DNA from: Trochalopteron elliotii
Taxonomy: Eukaryota; Chordata; Aves; Passeriformes; Leiothrichidae
NCBI GenBank assembly: GCA_024734555.1
Contig: JANPWX010000129.1
Location: 1 to 64,000, forward strand
Reading direction: 5' to 3'
Length of the DNA stretch: 64,000 nt
Positions within the stretch are counted from its first letter, which is position 1. Each line of letters opens with the position of its first letter. Positions 50,893 through 63,699 of the stretch are shown here, one piece after another. Made by a program: the position numbers and the translations under genes. The notes under the pieces were generated by a model. The model did no database searches, was not told the origin of the DNA, and worked only from the letters and a program-made list of their open reading frames with translations.

Positions 50893-53800
50893 ACACCATG
50901 TATCTTGCAACATTTTTTTGTTGGAAAACCTGAACTTAAAAAACCAGTGTCTCTAAAATTTCTGCTGTACCCTGCAGCCAGACCATAACACGTGGCACAT
51001 TTGAAGGCCTAAAATTTGCAGCTTTAAAATTTCTCTGACTGGAATAATTAGATACCGTCTTGTATGCCTGCTACAATGTTTTGTACATAAATTACTTACA
51101 AACCACTGTGAGATTCAAACAAGAACTTGACAGGGAAAAATGGGTATTAACTCCTATGAGTAATTTAGGCATGTCAAAACTATAAATTGTTGCCTTACTT
51201 TTTTCTTTTTTATGATTTGTGACACAAGAATGGATTTCCTCTGCACTATTTTCTACTTGGGTTATGATTTTTGTCAATTCAAATAAAGGCAGAGCAAGAA
51301 AGAATGGAAATAAATTATTATGGCTCAGCGTAAACTGTTTGCATGATGGTCTCAAAAAGGAAATTAATAGAAAAAATACATTCTTAAATTTCAATTCTAG
51401 TAATGAGAATTGTAACCTTAATGGAAAAAATCATGTAAAATTAACTAATGTATATCTAGTTTTGGTACAATTATCTACTTCTCCACGCTGCAACATCAAC
51501 AGCAACTCACATACGATGACTTTGAAGTTCTAAAAATAATGACTAACATTTTTACCTTTCTTCTCCATTGTTACAGTTAAGTGTCACTACAATTCATTCA
51601 CCTGGTGCCATTTTCCCATGCAGTCGTAATTCTTGTCACAGAAATGAAGAAGTTGAAACCTTTTCCAGCTCATTTTTAACACTCTGCATTTGGTTCTGTT
51701 GCTAATTCTATCTCCACATTCATCTACAGGCACGATCTCTGAATACATATGTAAGGGTTCACTGAGCCAACCAAATGAAATATGGAATATTAACAAGATG
51801 AAACTTCTTTTTCCTTGCTGAATGGTGTGTTACTACATATCACCAGAAGACAACCTAATTCTTATAAATCATGCTGTACCATGCATAAGGAATGGGAATG
51901 ACTCAGGAGAAAAGGAGAAATATCATTGGTGTGCCCTTAAAGGAATGCTGGAGTCACTCATAGGTGCTTACAAGTGTGATTGGACTGTGATATATATGTG
52001 CATTTCACTAGCTGTGCAAGAGATTATATCAATGTACTTTAACAACAGAGTTATGTACTCCAGATAACTCTGCATCCCAGTTCTGAGCCTTACTCAAAAT
52101 TCCATCATGAAGCCAACATTCCATGAATTCTGTTGTACAAAGGGTCAGCAAACTCACCACACCAGTCACAGAGCCTGTTAAGATTTCCTGAAGTGACTTT
52201 TCCTTCAAGTACTGAGAAGTTTCAGGAGGAGGGTCACAGTCTTTTGCTTTGCCAGTGAATTCATCCTTCAGCTAAACCTCTCCCTGCAAAGAGGTTTCTT
52301 GCAGGACAGAGCTGCCCCATCCCCCTCTTTATCTTGCAGAAGGTCTAAGTCTCCCAAAGCCTAAATCTCTCCAGCACAGAATTAACACCAGTCTGGCAGG
52401 AAGTACCACAACCCAGTTCTCATGTTCATTTCTTTCTGTTCATTTTTGGCTTCATTGGTAACTCTGGTATGAGGGATTTGTGCAATGGCATAATACTTGC
52501 CAACAACCCTATGGGTCCTAAACCCCACACAATTCTGCAATTTCAAAACTTCATGGACTCCTTTTAGTATTTTCTCACCATTCCTCTTTACAGAGGTGCA
52601 AAACACCGAGCATGTAAGAATTCAGTCACACACAGAGGTGTCATTTGTATCACAAGCCAGGTGTTTGTAAAGGTTTCAATAAGTTATTCTTCTACTTTAA
52701 ATGCTTCTGGTTTTATGTCTAACATGAGCTGTTGCTTCAATGCTACCAATAAGCCAGAGAAGCATTTGCAGTATCTCTGCTGCATTAGGAACTTTTATAT
52801 GTAGGCAGATCTGTCCATCCAGTCACCTACAAACCAGATGCAACAACTGTCTGTCATTTTTCATTGCATCAGAGGTTCACTACTTATTCAAAGCAATTTT
52901 ACAAAACTGTTTTCTACTTCCACTCTTACTAGATGGATAACTGCAGAAGGTAAACAATATGGATTTAACTTTTCCTAACAGAAATAACAGACACTGTTGT
53001 ACTACAACCTAAAAAAATAGATTTGCTGGTATTTGAGATACACTCGTAATTCTAGTTCTCTTCTTAGCAAGGATAGAACAGACCATCACAGGCTGGGAAG
53101 ATTGTCTTTCTTTCCCCTTCCTATATATTATCTTTGGAGTTTAAACAGCCGTGTAGTGTTTAAAAAACACAGCATAGTAGCTGTGGAATATGGCGTTGCA
53201 TCTGGACACCATCCACTTTCAAGAAATGCCATCCACATGACTGAATTTAGATCTATTTTGGGGAGAAGCCTGGGATTTCCAACACTAATGGTTTAAATTT
53301 TGGCTATTTTTCTCTTCCTTTGTTCATAAAATCCTGTCGATTTGTAGGAAGAAAAAGCTGTTCTGAATGTGATGTGTTTATAATCAACAAGATGGTCTAG
53401 AGAGATTTGGACTTTCAGGCATTTGGACTGAATTTCAGCTGTGCCTCAGCACAGTAATTGATTATCTCAAAAATAATTCTACCTTCAGCTCAAGTCTATC
53501 AGACCAAACAATTCAAAATGTTTTTAAAAGCCAGGCTATTTTAACCACTTTGCAATATGCCAGTCTACCAGATGTAGAAAGAAAACCCTAGCAAGAAAAT
53601 AATGGGATTATTACGTTACTTTAGACCATGGAAGTCTCTTCATAGATAAAAACATCTGTTGTGTCTATGTGCGTGCATATGTTTAACAAAAAAACCTGGA
53701 CTGTCTGTGTGCACATGTGTACATGTCTGTATACAGTCTAAGAGCTGCAGGCTTTTCATTTGAGAAAGCTATTTCAGAAAAAAACAAATTTTTTTTCATG

Positions 53801-55298
53801 TTAATACGGATTTCGCAAATGTTCCCATGGAAAAAAAAAATATTAAAGAGTGAAAGAAGTTCTGCTAGCACATGAATTCACCAAGTCTAGTTTCTTATGA
53901 GCTTAGTCTGCTTGTTCCTTATGTCAGAGCCAAAGAAGGTCTGGCTAACATCTTGCCAGCCACTGGAAAACAAAAAGTGACCTCTCTCAAGCAAGAGGGG
54001 AAGAATAGCCAGTGGCACAACAACGGGGTCACACAGACAGACACACGGACCCCTTCCCTTGCTCCATCTCCCCTGCCATTTCCCTTTGTGACAAGCCTAG
54101 TTTCCCTAGGAAATCCTGCTAAAAAGTCTGTCAAAACAAAAATATGGAGACTTAGGGTTCCCCTGTGGGAAGTGTGTCACTGTATGATGCCACGAACCGC
54201 TGGAAGCAGCGGGGTGGTGTTATTTTCTGTTCCACAGAAGAAACAAGAAACATCACAGGCACCTTTTTTTCTTTTTTCCCCCCCTCACCAGCAATCCTGG
54301 AGTGAGAAAATGCATGAAAAGTAGTTCATTTAATGGTGAGAGACATCATTATGAGCAAGGGGAAATAAAGCTTTAGAGCTGCAATCGGGGCAGGAACATT
54401 TTCCCTTCCTGTGCCTGTGCTGGCAGCCGAGCCCTGCCAGGACAGGGGCTTGGGCAGAGACCCTGGGGCACATTTCCTCTGCTCTCACCCTGGGGCAGTG
54501 CCTTGGCTGCATTTTGGCCTCTCAGGACACTGCAGGGACTGTTCCCTTCCTGTTTTTGAGGAGAGTTCAGCCCCACGGGCCTGTGGGATGTTGTGCCTTT
54601 TGCCTCCTGGGAGCCAAGCAGCCTGAAGTAATTTCATTATTTTTTCCACATATACAAATGCAGGCTGCAAGTTCAGCTCCTAAGGCTAACACATTGTGAG
54701 AAAGGACTCTTCTACCACAGGTCAAGTAAAGCAATTTGCTCTGTACTGACTTAGCTTTCAGAATGTTATTTTAAGCAACAGATGGATTACTGAGATTCCA
54801 GGCTCTCCTGATACAGAGGCACAAAGACCCAAACCTGTGTCAATCAGGCACATATATTGAATCTCCTGCTCATGTGAAATGTCACTCTTGTGTAGCATCT
54901 TAAATCTTGGCCTCAGGCAAAATTTCAGATGGTAGTTGCCTCTTCATCAGGGTTCTTGCTATTTCTTTATCAGGAAATGTGCTTACCTTCATACCCTTTT
55001 AGAGTCAGAGTCAGCATATTTCATGGGCTTTAAGCAGCTGTGTGCAAGATTTGTGATTTTTGGAGTAGCACAGGTATGTCTGTTCCCCCACACTGTTATG
55101 CAGTTTATTTCAATTGAGCTGGCATCTGTTTTGGGTAGGATTGCAGGTTAGCTGGTGGGTCTGAATTCCAAACTGAATCTAGCAATGGCAGCTCAAAAAT
55201 GTAGCTGGTGAGGATTGCTTGACACAGACTTGAAAATTATATACTGTGTATGGTATTAATCAACTCCTGACCATCCCAATTCTGGATAAAGCAGGTGA
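50893..55298. other. Unique noncoding DNA, no gene recognised
   Basis: The 150-codon plus frame 53872-54324 has no recognised domain. 53661-53740 is TG-rich and degenerate (CTGTGTGCACATGTGTACAT near 53705). 54380-54620 is GC-richer but CpG-poor. The remaining sequence is AT-rich unique DNA. Nothing is supportable as a gene. Confidence 0.55.
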
Positions 55299-55535
55299 AT
55301 GGAAAAAAAAAAAAAAGCCACTGGCAACAAGAAACCAGGCCTGACTCTGCTCCAAACTGCATCTCCACAGACAAGACTGAGCCAAAAGTCACAGTCTGTT
55401 GCCAGCACCTCTACAGGACTTCAGAATTCACTGCAAATTAAAGAGATTTTACAGAGACTAGATCACAAAATTAATGACCTTCAGAGAGGAATGAACAGAA
55501 TTACAGATTCTAAACATCATTTAGTTTATTTGTAG
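55299..55535 (+). CDS. Possible short protein or terminal exon, unidentified
   Basis: The frame opens ATGGAAAAAAAA (A14 run) and stays open for 78 codons to TAG. The part after the A run looks protein-like: a Ser/Thr/Gln-rich linker (about residues 20-40), then an amphipathic segment with spaced leucine and isoleucine (residues about 43-68, containing IKEILQRLDHKINDLQRGMN) that would suit a short coiled coil, ending HHLVYL. I do not recognise the family. A TGA precedes the ATG in frame at 55296-55298, and the only plausible acceptor (GCAG at 55291-55294) is weak. A frame of this size is also expected by chance. A T15 run follows the stop at 55548-55562 and no AATAAA lies close by. It may be a chance frame, a small terminal exon or a decayed exon. 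Confidence 0.2.
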   Translation: MEKKKKATGNKKPGLTLLQTASPQTRLSQKSQSVASTSTGLQNSLQIKEILQRLDHKINDLQRGMNRITDSKHHLVYL

Positions 55536-57774
55536 TTGTTGTTTGGCTTTTTTTTTTTTTTTGTCTGTATTTGAGAGCTGACAGGTGGCAACATGCAGGA
55601 AAGAAATAACAAATGGAAACCCTGGAAATGGCACAGCCATTTTCAGTGTGACTCAAAACAAATTCTATCCTCAGGATCAGGCACAGAACCCTACAGAGTT
55701 AGTAACAGTGAAATTAGTTCCTTGAATTTCAACTTTTAGCTGCAAAATACAACAATTTAGTATCAGTGGACACAACTAATATTACTTTGCCTTTTGTCTC
55801 TGAAAATCAGTGAAAGAGATGGGAAACAGAACATACATCCAATCTAATTCTTGCAGTTCAAAAACTCACTGGCAATTAGTTGTGTGTATATCCACAATCA
55901 CTACAAAAAATTTACAGAAAAAATCTCAACCATGTTTCTCCAGTATTATTCAGATTATATAGCTATTATAAGTAAATTTTATATTAATCTTTTATGTGTG
56001 CTCTCTGGGGAAATTTAAGAAAAACCATGATGAACAATAACCTGAGTATAATGAAAATAATAATACAGATGTAGACTGACCTGATTTTAGTCATGTTCTG
56101 TACATTTGAGAAGCATTAGAAACAATCAGTAGGGTTCATATATCTAATAGATAAACTCAAATTTCCACCACTTTCCTGCACACACTAAGCAAAAGCTGTT
56201 ATGGAATAAAAAATGAAATAGGCAACAAAAGAGGACTTTTTAATACCCAAAGAATGCAGGATAAAAGTCATAAGAAAAATTTAAAAACAAGAATAAATTC
56301 ATTTTAAGCACTGTTATTTCTAGTGTTTTGCCATTAGCATTCAAATTCTGAAAATAAGAAATAGCAGATGCCTGGAAGCAGGATCTAAAAATAGAACACC
56401 ATTTTATTGCAGGAGGAGGCTGAAAAGGTATAGATTAGTGCAGAAATAAGAAAGACAATTTAAGGAATATTTTCACTTGATGTGATTTGCCAGGAACACT
56501 ACAGAAATTCAGAATAGGTGTCAGGAACTCAGTGGAAATGCACCTCTCAAATCTACACTCACATCTGCCCTCTTACTTTCACAAACCAATTGTTCACAGG
56601 GAAAATTGTTAAATACATATTCCAGTGTCCTGGTCATTTCTCAAATACACTTCCTAAGAATTTGGATCCATACAGACTCTGATTTTGCAACCATATACAA
56701 CAGCATCAGGAAGCTCTGCTGGTTTCAATAGAATGAGTTTAAACACCCTCTTTGCAAATAGCATCCAAAGGTATGGCAGGAAGGATGCTTTTAATTAAGA
56801 GCTCTAAAATTAAGTATCAGACAACACATCCAAGTCTTAGTCTGATCAGGAAATGATGCTTGGATCTCTCTTCACATCAGTTTTTTTTTTCACTTTCTGC
56901 CTCTCTTGTCCTTGTCCTGTACTCAACCACAATTCTCCTCAGCTAATGCTGCATGCTGAAGTGTGCAGAAAGGCAAAATGTGTTCCAAAGGAATTCAATG
57001 AAAAAGCTGTTCCCCTGCATTAAGCCACCAGTATTAACCTTCTCTAATTCTTTTAATGTACTGTTCTTTGATTAAGGATTTTTTTTATTGTACTACAATA
57101 TTAAATGCTCCCCATCTGTTCAGAAGGGTAGTGCCATTCTTCAGTGGCATGAATAAACTGAGAGGGATTTGCTCTGGAGGTGACTTTGGGGGCTTTGCTG
57201 CTGTTGGCTGATGCTTTCATCACAACCACTGTACAAATATAACCAATTGTCTGTGGCAATTGGCAAGAGATCAAAGAATGGCACTGACTGAACCCTATGG
57301 ATAATAGGGAATGAGACAGTCTGGTCTGCTTCCCAGAAAGATCCTTCCATTAGTGAAACTGTGATCATTTCCATCATTATGAGCAGTTCATTCTGGTAAG
57401 GCAGTAAAAGCACACCCCCCCTGAGTTTTATTTATTGTCTGCTCTAATTTTGTTATTTCAGTTTAACACATTTATGCTCCAAGTGTAATGGTGTTTTGAA
57501 TTCATGCCCAGCTTACATCATAAAAATTCATTTGCTAAGATGGCTTTCTTTTAGTATCTGGTGTCTTCTAAAAGGACAAATATAGCTCTGGCATTTTCCT
57601 GCTCTAATCATGTCACTAAAATATATAAAAAGCCCTTTAGACTTTCATGTGATCTGGTTGTGCAGATATGATATTCTCACCACCTAGAACCTTCATTTAA
57701 AAATCCACATAGTGAAGGAGAACAACAGTTCTCCATAAATCTAGTTTGATTTGTGAAACCTCCACTAAAAAAAA
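55536..57774. other. AT-rich unique DNA, no gene recognised
   Basis: A T15 run is at 55548-55562 and a T10 run near 56881. Frames are short (57141-57413 minus, 90 codons). No repeat family or RNA gene is recognised. Confidence 0.55.
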
Positions 57775-57799
57775 CAACAAAACAAACAAACAAACAAAA
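57775..57799. repeat. Short (CAAA)n microsatellite
   Basis: About six CAAA-type units, slightly irregular at the lower edge where CAACAAAACAAA occurs. Simple sequence only. Confidence 0.85.
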
Positions 57800-59160
57800 A
57801 ATGAATCTATCACTAAGAAGCAACAAGAAAAAACCATTATTTTCACAGTATCTCAGATGTTAATTTGAAAGACAAAAGCCTGTTTCATACAGAAGTACTG
57901 GCATGTCATCCTAACCATTCCTTCAACTTTCATCATTAAATGCATTTAATATATTCATAACACATAAAATGTATCTCCATGGATTACAGGACCCAACAAT
58001 TTAAAGCCTCAAACTCTTCCTCTAAAATAATCAAATTCTATGCAACATCTTTCCTTAAGTGTGGAACTGCAGCTGTTAATGGCAGTGTCTCCTGCCACTA
58101 AAGCAAATGGTGAATTTACCCCACCTCTGTACTCCCCCAGTCATATTTTGTAACCTGGCTGTAAAGTCCTTGTTCTGTTTGGGCTGGAATGGAATGTGAA
58201 GATGAACTGCTGCACCAGAATCAGCTTTTCTCCTCCAATCTGCACCCCCTTGCTCCCCCTGTGTGATCTCACTGGCCTTTCTGGATGCAGGGACTGATGC
58301 CCCAGCCTCCACCCTCTCTGTGGACTAAATATCCCCTTCTCCCTCTCACCTGGAAGCTCACTGTTTACCCAAACTGAGGCCCCTTCCCCTCCACACCAGC
58401 CAAAATCCAGCTGCTAACAGAAATTCCTCGTGACAGCCTGCAGTGACCTTCTTCTTTCCAGGCTCTGATCCATCACTGGATTCCTGTACCCTCTGACCTG
58501 TCAGTCACCCTTGACATTTTCCTACCTTATTTATCCTTCTTTTCATTCTTCTGCTAGCCTTACTTCTCTCCTCTCACCTTTTGCTTCTCGTTCAGTCCAT
58601 GGCCTGTTCTTTTAACTCTTTTAACTCTTCCTGTGCAGAACCTGTCTCGTTCCCCCTCCAGTTTTCACTAAGGAGTGGAAGTGAGGCTCGTTTCATTAGG
58701 CACAATCTCTGACCTTTTCCCTCTTCACACCAATAGCACCTGTAATCCCTTTGTCCAAAGTTTTGCACAAGGATGTCAGTTCTGACAGTTCTAATTCAGG
58801 GAGTTCATTTTTGATGCTCCAAATGCCTCACTACAGTTGAAATTTGGAAACCAAGCTGTTGGTTCAGAGGAAAGCTCTTACTGCTTCCGAGCAGAGCAAA
58901 CAACAACTTAATACAAAAAATCCAATTTTTCTCCCACAGATGATGTTATCTGTGACTCTGAGGAAGATCTTCTGAAATGTTAATAAACTGTATGAGATTA
59001 AGGTGCCTTGAAGACACCAGCCTCCTCATGAATTCCTGCAGTAAACAATGACAGAGTGAGGAACTGACACTATGAATAAAGATGCTGAGTGAAGTCCAGC
59101 CTCAAAGGGATCAGAGATGAGGTATAAAGGTGCCCATTTAAAAGGGAAGCTGAAATATTG
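57800..59160. other. Unique noncoding DNA, no gene recognised
   Basis: 58130-58700 is pyrimidine-rich and GC-richer but holds only short frames (58076-58312 minus). A TTTTAACTCTTTTAACTCTT duplication lies at 58610-58629. No gene is supported. Confidence 0.55.
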
Positions 59161-59168
59161 AGCTTATC

Positions 59169-59230
59169 TAGCTAAATATTTTATGGCTATCTTAGCATTA
59201 TTTTTATAATAGCAGAACCATATTTAGCTA
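59169..59230. other. Inverted repeat able to form a hairpin in an AT-rich element
   Basis: TAGCTAAATAT at 59169-59179 is the exact reverse complement of ATATTTAGCTA at 59220-59230. Inside, GCTAT (59186-59190) pairs with ATAGC (59209-59213) across symmetric six-base unpaired stretches, leaving an 18-base loop. The surrounding sequence to about 59330 has TAATTA and TTATAATTGATAATG words and reads like a noncoding regulatory element. Each arm also carries a CTAAATAT core close to MEF2 sites. A microRNA precursor would normally have a longer stem, so twin binding sites are the more likely meaning if there is one. Confidence 0.35.
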
Positions 59231-62200
59231 ATGCTCCACAAATGGAACTAATTAAGCTGTATTTAAAGTATTTTATTTATAATTGATAATGCTCCATTTC
59301 CTGCAGATCAGACTAATGAGGCAAGCTCTCAATTTTTGAAGTTATTTTTTTAAGAATCTGCATAAACTGGCATGGCTACAGGAACCTAATACTGACTTGG
59401 AAGATCTAGACTGCTCTGTGTTGATAATAAGTTAGAGAGGTGGTATTACATGGCTGATAATACAGGTAAAAGTAAGTTTTATTTTTACAATTCCAGGGCT
59501 ACAATCTATCAAAAGTCTGCCCAGGCAAAAAGCTAAGTAAACATGCAGAGAGAAATGGAAACCCAATTTTTCCTTTTACCTTATTTATGATATATTGCTG
59601 CTGCGCATCTCTTGAATCTGGTGGGACTTTTTTTAATCAGGGCACACGTGCCATTGCTTACTTACTAAACCAAACTCTAACCTGGAGTATTAATATTACA
59701 AATAGAACAAAAAATACTAGCTGAAAGTAATTAACTTGGAGCATTTCCTGGGAAAAAATGGTTACAGAGAAGACAGAAAATCTTCAGGGCACTGGTTCTT
59801 AAATCACAGAAGTCTCACACGAACAACCTGCACAGAACATGCAGTTGGATCAGTTGTGCTGCACAGGGTGGCTCTGGCCAATGCCACGTTCTGCTCCCAT
59901 ATTTCTGGGGCAAAAACTTGTGATTAATGCATGTAGTTACATGAATAAGGTGACTACAAGGAGCAGAAAGGATGGGTAAAACCCTCTTCTGCCCATTTTT
60001 GATACTCCAGACCAATATCTCCTTTCCCACTTTTGAAGGAAGGGGGATGTTTCTTTATTTTCAAAACTGCTTTCCCTGTCCACAAACACAGGGGAAGCAG
60101 GAGAGGCTCAGAGAAGGAATTTGAGCCATTCTAACTCCCTGTCAGCACACACCTGATGTTCAAAGCTCTCTCCAGCCCACAGCACCTGTTCACAGAGCTG
60201 TGTTTCTGGTCTGGTTGTTAAAGCCTGTGTAAACCTAAGAAGATTAACAATATGCCAAAAGACACATGAAGGCAAATTAATTAGATTTGACTAACCTAGC
60301 CTGCTAAGTCTGGTTTGCACTGAAAATGTCTGGCTGGTATTGGAAGACGTGTTTGTAAATTACCCACGCAATTTTTCACCAATATAATCTTCCTTTCCAA
60401 TGTCTGCTTTAAAGAACTCCAATTCTTTTTTAATTAAAATTCAGTAAAACCAAACAGACCAATTTAAAGCTTGTCAATAGTATCCCTCCTTTCAGGCAGC
60501 ACAGTTTTAGACAACACAGATACATCAGGTGTCCTCAGACAGAAACCTCCAATCAAGGGAATTTGTTTAAAGACCACAAACATTTATTTAGAGGCCCTTA
60601 TTTAATCACAGAGCAGTTTCAGCAGCTATAAGGCACCTGGTAAGTTCTAAACTGGAGTAAAACACCTTTAAAGAAACATGGCTTAACAAAATTAACAGTT
60701 TCCCCAAATACTCTTGTAGCAGAAATCAAAGACAAACACCCATTTGGTGAGACAGAATTATATATATGTGTTTGTTATTATTATTTTTTAATCATTGAAA
60801 AGACTAATTCATTGAAATCAGGACTGATCTTTCCCTAAAAATCAGTGACTTCCATACTGCCTACTATGGAGGATCTATGGAATTTCTTCTAAACTCCTCT
60901 CAGATATCAGTGCAGAGTCTCTGCTGGTAAAAAACTCAACAAAATAAAGCCATTTTGAGGAAAAAACAGTTCCCACTCATCCAATCATACTTTTTGCAAC
61001 ATTTGCAATTTTTGCAAACCCTTATTGCCCATATAAAGAGCAAACATCTTCATTAATTTTGACCCTAACACGCTATTTTTGGAAAGTTTTAAATGCTTGC
61101 TCTTTTAAACATACCTCTGTGAAACTGTAATAAAAGCCTCCAAGACCACAGCTAACAGAAATTAAAGCTGGTACGACTAGACTGTAAAGTGTAGGGAGTT
61201 TGTTAATTTTGTAAGAATTGTATCATTTCACTGCATTATTTTTCAATCCTCCAGCAAAGATTTCCTACAGTGTTCAGTCTAAGGAAGAAGTTTAATCTAC
61301 TTGAATGCCTGACAAACTGCCAGAACTCTTCTGCTAAAGCTTTCATTCAGAATTATATCAAAAAGAGAAGCTGAGCAAAAGAGAATAGAACTGTGAATGC
61401 TTTGAGGCATTTTCCCAGTATTTCTGTGTTTATCCATATCTTCTATGAGACATAAATCAATGGTAAAAGTGCAGCTACCTGGTGCTATTGTCCAAATGAG
61501 CAGACTCTAACTTTTTCTGATATTACAGGCGAGAAATCTTTCTCAGATCCTTTTTTATTTTGTTGCTAAAAAAAAAAAATCTCAAAAAAATTTCAAGGAG
61601 TCATTCAAATTTGTCAGGCTGGCAAAGCATCACAAGAGGAGAAAGAAAACGTGCTGTGAACAGCATGGTCTGTTTCTCACAGTCAGAAATGAGGGTCAGT
61701 TGGAGGCAAAAGAACCAGAAGCTGCAAGGTAAGATTTAGGTGGAAGTAAGTTAGGCATTTTATCATTTTTACCCTTTTTCTCTACATGCTTTGAGCTTCG
61801 GGGGAATGGAGGGGACAGGCAGAAGTGTTTGAAGATCCTAGTTCAGAGTCAATTTAATCAACTTCACAGTTCCTAAGACTTCAAGAACTCATAGGTACCA
61901 ATTTCAGCTGGATTGATGCTCTGAGCCCAAATTGATAAAAGACCCAGCGCTGGAACGAGCAGGTCACATCATTTCACCCTCAATGAGACGCCAAATGTCA
62001 GCCCCATCACTGGAGGCCAGAAGAAGAAATATGTGACCACACAGCATACACAAAGCTCACCTTTCCTGCCCTCCAGGAATTAGCTCAGTCCCACTGGCTG
62101 CAATCTCAGAGCCCACGGGTTTCACAGCCACTGCTGACTGCAGCTGAGAGAGACCCTGCTGTCCCTCTGAGCCTCACCGTGCCTTCTCTCCTCTTTTCCT

Positions 62201-63679
62201 AACCCTGCAGCAGCTTCCAGCATTCTGCCCTGGAGGTGGAGATTCCTTACACCCTCCAAATCCACACTCGCCTCCAGTGCAGCCTGACATTCACCCCTTT
62301 TAAGGAAAGGCAAAGAAAAGCATTCCCTTTTTCTTGTCACAGTTTCAGACACACAAAAGACAAGGCAGACATCAGAAGGTCAGGCAGGAAAGCTGCTATT
62401 TTAATTTTCTGACTCCATCTTTTTTATATATTTTGATTGGGAGGCAAAAGATTGGCTACACAGGTTGCCACCTTCTTGACTTCGTTGGTGAACATCACCA
62501 TCAATCACATTTCTCCTCCCAGAGGAGAAATATGTAAACAAAACAGATAAGTTCTAAATATATACATAGTTTACATGAAGCTGTGTGAGAATCTCCACTA
62601 CAAACTGCAAACACTGAAAAGCAGGAAAATTCAGGGTGACATTTTCTCTCTCATCTTTCTGGCTTAGACCTTTCCTTAGGTCAAAGAGAGGTGGAAATCC
62701 TTTCCTTAGAGCAGCATTATCACCCTGATGAGTGATAGTCGTTTGGGCAGCTCATTTCACAGCTTATTTAACCATGGATAGATCTGAGTCATTCTCCTAA
62801 CACAACACAACAACCTGGAGCCTGAAAAATGCCTGGAGCAACCAGAGCAATTAGACAAACACTAATCAGGGAGTACAGCCCAGATCTTACCCACTGGAGG
62901 TGTGGGGGGACCCGAGAAGCTCCCTGACCTGGAAAGCCATTCCAGGAACCAGCCATTCCAGCTCCAGCTGGAATGTGGCACACCACCTCACACTGTGGAT
63001 GGTTTGAAAACAGCAGCAGTAGACACATGGGGAAAATGGAGGCTTTTTGATAACTCTGCTTTATACACACAAGAAATCATAATGCTGCTTTCTTCCAGCT
63101 GTCCACTAAGACAGCTGAGTTCATAAACAAAAAGTTCATAATCTAAGTGTAATAGATTTTGCTTCCTCAGGCAACACAGGGCTATGAAAGTGTTTTAAAT
63201 GGACTTTTCTCTGTGTAATCAATACAGCTTTCACAGAGATTGGTTCTGTTCAAAAGGCTTTTTTAGCTGCTAGCACAGGACTCCCAAACACCAAATAAGC
63301 CTTTTATCAATTTTTATTTTATAACTTTCTCCTATTTCTCTATAATCCCTCCTCAAAGTACACAGAATGTAATGGTGAAAGATTTATTTAAATCATAATC
63401 TAAAAAAAAAAATAAAAATCAACTCTTAATGTGCAATTCAAATTGTCACTATGTGCAACTTCAGTTTTAGTGACAGAAAAAGTGTTTGTATTTTATAGTC
63501 TATTTCATGATATCTGCATTTGAAAACGTGGCCAGGCTCAGAACCTCCTAACTGCCATTGAGAGTGTATTGACTTCACACAGATTTCCATCTAAAAAGGG
63601 AAGTTTAAATGGTTAACATGACCAAAATCAGAATATTTGCATTCTTGTCAAAACAGATCAATTTACAAACATTTCTCTC
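59231..63679. other. Unique noncoding DNA, no gene recognised
   Basis: Only frames of under 80 codons occur below 62789, and 62789-63070 minus (93 codons) shows no domain. An A12 run is near 61569-61580. TATATATATG at about 60761 is followed by ATT-rich sequence. No mobile element, CpG island or RNA gene is identified. Confidence 0.55.
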
Positions 63680-63699
63680 TTTTTTTTTTTTTTTTTTTT
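63680..63699. repeat. Poly(T) tract in pyrimidine-rich context
   Basis: About twenty T preceded by TTTCTCTC and followed by CTCTTTATC. It is recorded as a simple repeat; no AG follows closely enough to make a convincing splice acceptor. The sequence from here to the window end is AT-rich with only a short frame (63809-64000 minus) running off the edge. Confidence 0.85.

Noticed and set aside
53872..54324. 150-codon plus frame
   Set aside because: Low-complexity Ser/Pro/Thr-rich composition without recognisable domains, and a minus frame overlaps it; likely chance.
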